This document shows positions 1-4,680 of a stretch of 5,327 nucleotides of DNA, piece by piece. This DNA is from CBDTYW01 sp965364735. GTDB taxonomy: Bacteria > Actinomycetota > Nitriliruptoria > Nitriliruptorales > Nitriliruptoraceae. The notes beneath the pieces were generated by a model, which did no database searches, had not been told where the DNA came from, and worked only from the letters and a program-made list of their open reading frames with translations. The stretch's first letter is position 1; each line of letters opens with the position of its first letter. The stretch spans positions 1 through 5,327 of the forward strand of contig CBDTYW010000251.1 in assembly GCA_965364735.1 (NCBI GenBank), given 5' to 3'. A program made the position numbers and the translations under genes.

Positions 1-225
1 TTCGCCATGGTCTCGAGCGCCATCATCTGGATCTGCTCGGCCGTGAGCTTCGTGGCCCCGTCCTCGACCGTGATGGCCGCAGCGACCTCGTCCGCCGGCA
101 CGCCCGGACCCTTGGTCCAGTCGTAGATCGACGCGACGCCGCTGTCGGCGATCGCCTGGAAGTTCGGATCCATCGGGAAACGATCCGGGAAGGCTTCGGC
201 CAGCGTCTCGGCGGTGTGCAATGCG
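1..225 (-). pseudogene. Partial second copy of the 3' region of fadB, no start, runs off left edge
   Basis: On the minus strand this stretch encodes the same protein segment as residues about 553-626 of the intact fadB product, within its C-terminal 3-hydroxyacyl-CoA dehydrogenase domains. Position 1 aligns with 1395 (offset 1394). Bases 1-167 are identical to 1395-1561; 168-225 carry nine differences; homology stops at 225/226. The frame stays open upstream of the homology, reading Gly-Pro-Ser-Ser-Glu and onward, until a stop at 279-281, and no plausible start precedes the homologous part. It therefore cannot encode a working enzyme as it stands. Relative to the intact gene it has Phe554 to Leu, Gly562 to Glu and Glu566 to Asp. 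Whether it reaches a stop codon lies outside the window. Possible origins are a remnant after insertion or recombination, a piece of a diverged paralogue or strain allele, or an assembly join. Confidence 0.8.
1..225. repeat. Direct repeat, left copy (pairs with 1395-1619)
   Basis: Same orientation as 1395-1619. The first 167 bases are identical. Differences fall at 168, 180, 183, 195, 196, 198, 210, 219 and 222. The repeat probably extends left of the window, because identity is perfect at base 1. Confidence 0.95.
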
Positions 226-255
226 CCCGGGCTTGACTCAAGTCTCGCAAGCGAG
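225..255. promoter_or_regulatory. Cluster of three short palindromes upstream of the crystallin-like gene
   Basis: Three inverted repeats lie almost end to end: GCCCGGGC at 225-232, CTTGACTCAAG at 232-242 (5-bp arms, 1-nt centre) and CTCGCAAGCGAG at 244-255 (5-bp arms, AA centre). The middle one contains TTGACT (233-238), which resembles a -35 element, but I see no convincing -10 box at 16-19 bp spacing. The cluster could be an operator for the secreted-protein genes or a recombination site at the junction; both are inference. Confidence 0.3.
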
Positions 256-276
256 CAGCCGATGAGGTTCTTGTGA
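226..276 (+). pseudogene. Possible C-terminal remnant of a lost gene upstream of the secreted pair
   Basis: Immediately after the fadB homology ends, the plus frame reads PGLDSSLASEQPMRFL followed by TGA at 274-276. That stop overlaps the GTG start at 273 as GTGA, a typical translational-coupling arrangement. The codons (CTT, TCA, AGT, GCA, AGG, TTG) are less G/C-biased than those of the fad genes. I infer that this may be the tail of a gene whose 5' part was lost at the 225/226 junction. Sixteen codons are too few for an identification, and the overlap could be chance. Confidence 0.22.
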
Positions 277-743
277 GTTCATCCATCCGAAAGAGCACCG
301 TTGACACACACACACACGCTGAACGATGGAAGCGGCCCGCCCGCGTTGCGCTGACCGCGGTCATCGCCTCCGCGGCCTTCATGGCCCCCAGCGCCGCCCA
401 CGCTGCCTGTGGCGGTCAGCCGAACCTCAACACGAGGTTCTACGACGGGACGCACTGCGGCGGGGCCAGCCACTCAGCCTTCGCAAACGACTTCGTCGCG
501 AACCTCGCCACGTGGGGCTTCAACGACAAGGCGTCCTCGCTGTCCGTTGATGGCGCCGTGAACAAGGTCCGGACCTGGTCAGACTCCAACTGTTCAGGCC
601 TCACGGCGTCGTACCACGGGCTGGGAGTTGATACGAAGTGGGACACGCTCGTGTACTCGAACTCGACATCCTCATACAAGACCTTCACGAGCAATGGGGA
701 CCCGTGGCCTGGGTCGCCGGCCGCCTGCGTGAACGCGACATGA
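273..743 (+). CDS. Secreted beta/gamma-crystallin-like protein, peptidase inhibitor I36 type
   Basis: 156 residues. The GTG start at 273 is preceded by GAGG at 264-267 with 5-nt spacing; the only later in-frame Met (residue 38) lies inside the signal peptide. Residues 1-44 form an export signal: a long N-region, basic WKRPAR around 19-24, a hydrophobic core 25-37, and an AHA signal-peptidase site after residue 44. The mature part of about 112 residues has four cysteines (46, 62, 107, 152), suggesting two disulfides. It follows the crystallin-like pattern: RFYDGTHCGG (55-64), a Leu-x-x-Trp-x-Phe stretch, then NDKASS (84-89), which fits the Ca2+-binding consensus (N/D)(N/D)xx(S/T)S; a second WSDSNCSG-type strand pair follows with a degenerate SNSTSS (129-134). 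Known I36 members include a Streptomyces metalloproteinase inhibitor, so protease inhibition outside the cell is plausible but unproven. The stop overlaps an ATG at 740, and the next gene follows closely, indicating cotranscription. Confidence 0.78.
   Translation: MSSSIRKSTVDTHTHAERWKRPARVALTAVIASAAFMAPSAAHAACGGQPNLNTRFYDGTHCGGASHSAFANDFVANLATWGFNDKASSLSVDGAVNKVRTWSDSNCSGLTASYHGLGVDTKWDTLVYSNSTSSYKTFTSNGDPWPGSPAACVNAT
304..317 (+). repeat. (AC)7 dinucleotide tract inside the coding sequence
   Basis: Seven AC units lie in the first part of the crystallin-like gene and encode part of Asp-Thr-His-Thr-His-Ala just before the signal-peptide core. Gain or loss of one unit would shift the frame upstream of the mature domain. 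Confidence 0.9.
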
Positions 744-752
744 GGATCCTCA
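741..752. promoter_or_regulatory. 12-bp perfect palindrome over the stop codon and the next gene's Shine-Dalgarno
   Basis: TGAGGATCCTCA is self-complementary. It contains the stop codon of the upstream gene (741-743) and the GAGGA (742-746) that serves the ATG at 755 with 8-nt spacing. That GAGGA is the reason for preferring 755 over the ATG at 740, which has no ribosome-binding motif. The palindrome has no loop, so intramolecular pairing would be weak. Confidence 0.45.
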
Positions 753-754
753 CC

Positions 755-1132
755 ATGCCCAAGAACACCTTCCGCACCTCGGCCATCCTTGCCCTGTCTG
801 CGAGCGCAGTGATCGGCGTCTCCAGCCTCGGTTCAGCGTCGGGAACTCCCCCAGAGTTGTTGGACGACCCCCTCGCCCCGACCACCGTCGTCATCATCAA
901 CGGCGTCGCATCTGTCGACGCTGGCGCGATCTCCTGGGTCCAGGTGAACGGTGAGATGCTCGAACGGGCCGTCGCAGTTCAGGCGTATCCGAACGGACTG
1001 CACTACGCCGTGTACTCGGGTGCTGCTCAGCGCGGATACATGTACGGGTTCGAGACCAGCGAACAGCTCGAGGCCTTCGAGTCCCAGGTCCGAGACCGGC
1101 ACGCTGCAGCGACGGCGCAGGCTTCGAAGTAG
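755..1132 (+). CDS. Small exported protein of unknown function, paired with the crystallin-like gene
   Basis: 125 residues from ATG 755, chosen for GAGGA at 742-746. A start at 740 (ATGA overlap with the preceding stop) would add MRILT and cannot be excluded. Residues 1-29 look like a Sec signal: basic MPKNTFR, a hydrophobic core about 9-25, and a small-residue SAS site near 27-29. The mature part of about 96 residues has no cysteine. It starts with an acidic, proline-containing segment, followed by a beta-rich stretch TVVIINGVASVDAG (44-57), Trp61, a tyrosine-rich stretch (Tyr78, 84, 87, 95, 97), and GYMYGFETSEQLEAF (94-108) leading into a charged, Ala-rich C-terminal helix. I do not recognise the family. 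Position right behind an inhibitor-like secreted protein suggests a shared extracellular role, which is inference. Export is better supported than any activity. Confidence 0.72.
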   Translation: MPKNTFRTSAILALSASAVIGVSSLGSASGTPPELLDDPLAPTTVVIINGVASVDAGAISWVQVNGEMLERAVAVQAYPNGLHYAVYSGAAQRGYMYGFETSEQLEAFESQVRDRHAAATAQASK

Positions 1133-1161
1133 CCACGGCCAGCAATCCAAACGCGGCTGAT

Positions 1162-1193
1162 CGACGCCCCGCTGAGATCTCGGCGGGGCGTCG
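1162..1193. terminator. Hairpin between convergent genes, likely bidirectional terminator
   Basis: A perfect 11-bp GC-rich stem (CGACGCCCCGC at 1162-1172 with GCGGGGCGTCG at 1183-1193) encloses a 10-nt loop that itself contains the palindrome GAGATCTC. It lies 29 nt past the secreted-protein stop (1132) and 14 nt past the fadB stop (1208). There is no U-tract on either strand, which is common for actinobacterial hairpins. Confidence 0.75.
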
Positions 1194-1207
1194 CACGTCA
1201 AGAGGAT

Positions 1208-3274
1208 TCAGGCGAAGGCGCCGTCGGTGTCCGTGATGAGCTTCCCGCCGGTGAACTTCTCCGACAGGCCCGACTGGTCGAGGTACATGCAGATCCCGCC
1301 AAGGAAGAACGGGAAGCCCGCCCCGAAGATCATCGACGTGTCAACGTCACGCGCGTCGGCGACCACGCCCTCGTCGAGCATGATCCGGATCTCCTTCGCC
1401 ATGGTCTCGAGCGCCATCATCTGGATCTGCTCGGCCGTGAGCTTCGTGGCCCCGTCCTCGACCGTGATGGCCGCAGCGACCTCGTCCGCCGGCACGCCCG
1501 GACCCTTGGTCCAGTCGTAGATCGACGCGACGCCGCTGTCGGCGATCGCCTGGAAGTTCGGGTCCATCGGGAAGCGCTCCGGGAAGGCCCCCGCCAGCGT
1601 CTCCGCGGTGTGGAACGCGACCTGGATCCCGACGAGCCCGAACAGCTCGAACGGCCCCATCGGCAGGCCGAGCGCCTTGATCGCGTCGTCGATCTCGACG
1701 AAGGAGTTGCCCTTCGCCAGCGCCTTGGTGGCCGACGAGTTGAACGCGATCAGCAGGCGGTTGACGATGAACGCCGGGGCGTCCGCGCACTGGACCGCGC
1801 TCTTGCGGATGCGCTTCGCGATCGAGTACGCGGTGGCCAAGGCCTCGTCGGAGACGACGTCGGTCTTGATGATCTCGACGAGCGGCAGGACGGCCACGGG
1901 GTTGAAGAAGTGGAAGCCCACGACCCGCTCCGGATGCGCGAGCTCGTTGCCCATCTCCTTGACCGACAGCGAGGACGTGTTGGTCAGCAGGATCGCTTCG
2001 GGGTCGAGGACCTTCTCGAGGTCGGCGAAGATGATCTTCTTGAGCTTCATCGTCTCGAGCACGGCCTCGATGACCATGTCCGAGCCGGCGACGTCGTCGT
2101 ATGAGGTCGAGTAGGTCACGAGCGACTTGAGGAACACCGCACGGCCCTCCGACACCCGGCCACGCTGGACCATCTTGTCGATCTCACCGTCGATGTAGGC
2201 CTTGGACGTGACGAGGACATCCGCGTTGATGTCCTTCATCACGAGCGGCGACTCGTAGCGCTGCAGGAACAGTGTCCCGAGCTGCGAGCCCATGAGGCCA
2301 GCGCCGATCACCGAGATCTTCTGGATCTTGCGCGGCTTCGCGGCGGGACGCCACGGCTGCTTCTTGACGCGCGACTGCGTGAGGTCGAACGCGTAGATCG
2401 AGGCCTGCGCCTGGTTCGACGGGAGCAGCTCGGCGAGCGCGTCGATCTCCATCTGACGTCCCGCGGCGAGGTCTCCCCCGCGCGCGGCGTGCTCGATGCA
2501 GTCGATGGCGCGGGTCGGGGCGAGCGTGGCGCCCTTGACCTTGGCCTCGGCGAGCGCGCGAGCGTTCGAGATGGCCTCGTCGACGTCATCGGACGGCGCC
2601 TCACGCTCGATGACGACCTCACCGGAGATGAGGTCGATCAGGAGCTTCGTGGCATCGGCGTGGAAGTTCGCGGAGTCGATGAGCCGGTCCGCGAGGCCCA
2701 TCTCGAAGGCCTGCGCGGGCTTCAGCATCTTGTTGTTGTTCATCGGGTTCTCGACGATGACCTTGACGGCCTTCGCCGCACCGATGAGGCGCGTCGCGAG
2801 CTGCGTGCCGCCCCATGCCGGGAGGATCCCCAGGAAGACCTCGGGGAACGCGACCATCATCGCGCCCGTCGACAGGGCCCGGTAGTCGCAGTGCAGCGCG
2901 ATCTCGAGGCCACCGCCGAGCGCGACGCCACCGATGGCGGCGAGCGTCGGGAACGGCAGCGCGGAGATGCGCGAGAACGCGGCGTGGCCAGCCTCGCCGC
3001 CCTGCTTCGCGAACGCAGCGTCGACGCCAGCGAACGACGTGATGTCCGCACCGGCGGCGAACATGAACGGGTGGCCGGTCAGGAGCAGGCCCTTGACGTC
3101 GTCCTGCTTCTCGAGGTCGTCAAGAGCGGTGTTGAGCGACGCGAGCGCCTCAGCGCCGAAGGCGTTCGGCTTGACGTCGGGGACGCGTGAGCCGTTGTCC
3201 ATCGTCAGGACAGCGATGCGGCCGACCGGCGACGGGTTGGTGGTGAGCTTGAACTGGGTGAAGTTCTCGGACAT
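1208..3274 (-). CDS. fadB: FadB-type enoyl-CoA hydratase / 3-hydroxyacyl-CoA dehydrogenase (beta-oxidation alpha subunit)
   Basis: 688 residues, near the 714-729 of E. coli FadJ/FadB. The ATG at 3274 is preceded by GAAGGA (3286-3281) with 6-nt spacing; an upstream in-frame start would overlap fadA and lacks this site. Residues 1-190 are a crotonase domain: FAAGADI (72-78, oxyanion region), GGGLE with Glu124, and FPE with Glu145, matching the two catalytic glutamates of FadB. Residues about 318-500 are the NAD-binding dehydrogenase domain: GAGLMG (324-329), TNTSSL (431-436), and FHFFNPV with catalytic His455 paired to Glu467. Residues about 500-688 are the dehydrogenase C-terminal domains, with FIVNR (502-506) and GLPMGPFEL (536-544). 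The enzyme converts trans-2-enoyl-CoA to 3-ketoacyl-CoA in the cytoplasm and should complex with the upstream thiolase, as in the mycobacterial trifunctional enzyme. Part of its 3' region is duplicated at 1-225. No internal frameshift is seen. Confidence 0.95.
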   Translation of the reverse strand: MSENFTQFKLTTNPSPVGRIAVLTMDNGSRVPDVKPNAFGAEALASLNTALDDLEKQDDVKGLLLTGHPFMFAAGADITSFAGVDAAFAKQGGEAGHAAFSRISALPFPTLAAIGGVALGGGLEIALHCDYRALSTGAMMVAFPEVFLGILPAWGGTQLATRLIGAAKAVKVIVENPMNNNKMLKPAQAFEMGLADRLIDSANFHADATKLLIDLISGEVVIEREAPSDDVDEAISNARALAEAKVKGATLAPTRAIDCIEHAARGGDLAAGRQMEIDALAELLPSNQAQASIYAFDLTQSRVKKQPWRPAAKPRKIQKISVIGAGLMGSQLGTLFLQRYESPLVMKDINADVLVTSKAYIDGEIDKMVQRGRVSEGRAVFLKSLVTYSTSYDDVAGSDMVIEAVLETMKLKKIIFADLEKVLDPEAILLTNTSSLSVKEMGNELAHPERVVGFHFFNPVAVLPLVEIIKTDVVSDEALATAYSIAKRIRKSAVQCADAPAFIVNRLLIAFNSSATKALAKGNSFVEIDDAIKALGLPMGPFELFGLVGIQVAFHTAETLAGAFPERFPMDPNFQAIADSGVASIYDWTKGPGVPADEVAAAITVEDGATKLTAEQIQMMALETMAKEIRIMLDEGVVADARDVDTSMIFGAGFPFFLGGICMYLDQSGLSEKFTGGKLITDTDGAFA
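1395..1619. repeat. Direct repeat, right copy, inside intact fadB
   Basis: Counterpart of 1-225 at offset 1394, covering fadB codons about 553-627. Identity is complete over 1395-1561 and about 84% over 1562-1619. Confidence 0.95.
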
Positions 3275-3280
3275 GTCTGG

Positions 3281-3286
3281 TCCTTC
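3281..3286 (-). promoter_or_regulatory. Shine-Dalgarno site deciding the fadB start
   Basis: The minus strand reads GAAGGA, 6 nt before ATG 3274. It favours the 688-residue form over a 715-residue form starting inside fadA. Confidence 0.8.
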
Positions 3287-3313
3287 AGGTGGTGTCTGGT
3301 GAAGCGTGTTCGG

Positions 3314-3329
3314 GACGACGTCAGTCGTC
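3314..3329 (-). other. Small hairpin over the fadA stop codon
   Basis: 6-bp arms (GACGAC 3314-3319, GTCGTC 3324-3329) with a 4-nt loop that contains most of the fadA stop (3321-3323). It lies at the start of the 46-nt fadA-fadB gap. It could influence coupling or mRNA stability, but the sequence is short and may be chance. Confidence 0.3.
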
Positions 3330-4505
3330 GCAGCGCTCCCAGAGGACGGAGGCACCCATGCCGAGGCCGACGCACATCGTCGAGATGCCGTAGCGGGCGT
3401 CGGGGTGACGGTCGAAGTAGGACGCGACCTGCATCGCGAGCCGGGCTCCGGACATCGCGAGCGGGTGGCCGAGGGCGATCGCGCCGCCGTAGGGGTTGAC
3501 GTGCGCGGCGTCCATCGCGAGGCCGTAGTGGTCGAGGAACGCGATCACCTGGACGGCGAACGCCTCGTTGATCTCGATGACGTCGATGTCAGAGATGTCG
3601 AGGCCGTTGCGCTGGAGCAGGTCGTCGGTGGCGGGCACCGGCCCCCAGCCCATCGTCTCGGCCTTGACGCCGGCGAAGGTGTAGTCGACGAACCTCATCC
3701 GACCCTTCAGCCCCATCTCGGCAGCAGCCTCAGCGGATGCGAGCAGCACGCCGCCGGCACCGTCGTTGAGCCCGGCCGCGTTGCCCGCGGTGACCGAGCC
3801 AGCGGGACGGAACGGCGACTTCAGCTGACCGAGGCCCTCGACGGTGGCGCCGGGACGCGGGTGCTCGTCGACCGACACGATCCGGTAGCCGTCCTCGGTG
3901 AAGACGGTGGCGGGGATGACGTGGTCGTCGAAGACGCCGTTGGCCAGCGCCTTGGCGGTGCGCTCCTGCGACTGCACGCCGAACGCGTCGGTGCGATCAC
4001 GCTGGATCTCGGGGTGCTCGTCGTGGAGGTTCTCGGCGGTGTTGCCCATGACGAGCGCGGACGGGTCGACGAGCTTGTCGACGAGGAAGCGCGGGTTCGG
4101 GTCGACCTCGGCCCCCATCGGGTGGTGGCCCATGTGCTCGCATCCGCCTGCGATGGCCGCATCCGAGCCGCCGACGCGGATCGCGTTGGCGGAGTTGACG
4201 ATCGCGGTCAGCGCGCCGGCGCACATGCGGTCGAGCGCGTAGCCCGGCACCGACGTGGGGAGCCCGGCCAGCACCGCGAGCGAACGGCCGAGCGTGAGGC
4301 CCTGGTCGCCGACCTGCGCGGTCGCGGCCCACGCGACGTCACCGATGCGCGCGGTGTCAAGCCCGGGGTTGCGATCGACCAGCGAACGGATGACCGAGAC
4401 CGACATGTCGTCTGCGCGGGTGTTCGCGTAGTAGCCGGTGTTCTTGGCGCGGCCGATGGGGAGGCGGACCCCGTCGATGTAGAGCGCATCGCGCAGGTTG
4501 GTCAC
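3321..4505 (-). CDS. fadA: FadA-type acetyl-CoA acyltransferase (3-ketoacyl-CoA thiolase)
   Basis: 394 residues, close to the usual 387-400 of degradative thiolases. The GTG start at 4505 follows GAAAGG (4518-4513) with 7-nt spacing and gives the normal thiolase N-terminus (LRDALYIDGVRLPIGR). Longer in-frame starts add a low-complexity leader running through two hairpins and are rejected. Nucleophilic Cys95 is in DRMCAGAL, the NEAF motif is at 313-316, His347 in GGAIALGHPLA, and the acid/base Cys378 in STMCVGLGMG. GNTAENL (154-160) resembles the corresponding FadA segment. It cleaves 3-ketoacyl-CoA with CoA to acetyl-CoA and a shortened acyl-CoA. It lies 46 nt upstream of fadB on the same strand, so the two probably form one operon and the beta and alpha subunits of one complex. 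The motifs alone do not fully separate it from a biosynthetic acetyl-CoA acetyltransferase, but the fadB neighbour favours FadA. Confidence 0.93.
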   Translation of the reverse strand: MTNLRDALYIDGVRLPIGRAKNTGYYANTRADDMSVSVIRSLVDRNPGLDTARIGDVAWAATAQVGDQGLTLGRSLAVLAGLPTSVPGYALDRMCAGALTAIVNSANAIRVGGSDAAIAGGCEHMGHHPMGAEVDPNPRFLVDKLVDPSALVMGNTAENLHDEHPEIQRDRTDAFGVQSQERTAKALANGVFDDHVIPATVFTEDGYRIVSVDEHPRPGATVEGLGQLKSPFRPAGSVTAGNAAGLNDGAGGVLLASAEAAAEMGLKGRMRFVDYTFAGVKAETMGWGPVPATDDLLQRNGLDISDIDVIEINEAFAVQVIAFLDHYGLAMDAAHVNPYGGAIALGHPLAMSGARLAMQVASYFDRHPDARYGISTMCVGLGMGASVLWERCDD

Positions 4506-4512
4506 GAGGGGG

Positions 4513-4518
4513 CCTTTC
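4513..4518 (-). promoter_or_regulatory. Shine-Dalgarno site deciding the fadA start
   Basis: The minus strand reads GAAAGG, 7 nt before GTG 4505. This site, with thiolase homology beginning right after it, fixes the start. Confidence 0.7.
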
Positions 4519-4563
4519 GGAGAGGTCCGTCGGGGACCATGCGGGCCCGACGTGACCCAATCG

Positions 4564-4589
4564 TGGTCGAACCATGCCCGGGATGCCAA
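4564..4589 (-). promoter_or_regulatory. Candidate fadA promoter and operator
   Basis: On the minus strand TTGGCA (4589-4584) matches five of six bases of a -35 element, and an inverted repeat TGGT-TCG-ACCA (4574-4564) lies just downstream of it. The -10 region at 17-18 bp spacing is poor (CACGAT at best). The inverted repeat could be a small operator between -35 and -10 of the fadAB operon, but its arms are only 4 bp. Confidence 0.25.
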
Positions 4590-4606
4590 CCCTGCGGCAG
4601 AACGGA

Positions 4607-4639
4607 CGACGCCCGCCCCTGTGACGGGGGCGGGCGTCG
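4607..4639 (-). terminator. Strong hairpin between the repeat-protein gene and fadA
   Basis: A perfect 13-bp stem (4607-4619 with 4627-4639, nearly all G/C) has a 7-nt loop. It follows the minus-strand gene ending at 4681 and precedes fadA, so it most likely ends the upstream transcript. There is no U-tract. Confidence 0.7.
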
Positions 4640-4645
4640 GTGTCC

Positions 4646-4672
4646 CGTCAGCCCCGTGTGGGAGGGCTGACG
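4646..4672 (-). terminator. Second hairpin in tandem, just after the repeat-protein stop
   Basis: A 9-bp stem (CGTCAGCCC 4646-4654 with GGGCTGACG 4664-4672) has a 9-nt loop, 8 nt after the stop at 4681. Six nt separate it from the 13-bp hairpin, which makes a tandem terminator likely; attenuation of transcription into fadA is an alternative. Confidence 0.6.
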
Positions 4673-4680
4673 ATGTGAGA

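Noticed and set aside
23..382. 119-codon minus-strand frame across the junction
   Set aside because: It is out of frame with the fadB fragment, Arg/Ser-rich like a shadow frame, and opposite the signal-peptide region of the crystallin-like gene.
638..739. N-terminal extension of the second exported protein inside the first gene
   Set aside because: It would place about 39 residues before the signal peptide, overlap about 100 bp of the upstream gene, and has no good ribosome-binding site.
1..1620. Insertion sequence or integron bounded by the two direct repeats
   Set aside because: No transposase or integrase gene, terminal inverted repeats or target-site duplication can be seen; only the repeat and junction are reported.
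2489..3190. 233-codon open frame on the plus strand opposite fadB
   Set aside because: Shadow of the fadB crotonase region, with no recognisable domain.
3275..3355. Longer fadB start giving 27 extra residues
   Set aside because: It would overlap the fadA 3' end, and the extra residues lack crotonase similarity; GAAGGA before 3274 gives a better start.
4560..4580. GGTTCGA on the minus strand, like a tRNA T-loop
   Set aside because: The flanks do not form a 5-bp T-stem and no acceptor, D or anticodon arm is present; I saw no tRNA or rRNA gene in the window.
3306..4670. 454-codon open frame on the plus strand opposite fadA
   Set aside because: It lies antisense to a thiolase with all catalytic motifs; its composition (Arg, Asp, Val, Gly, Glu) is typical of the shadow frame of a high-GC gene and shows no domain.
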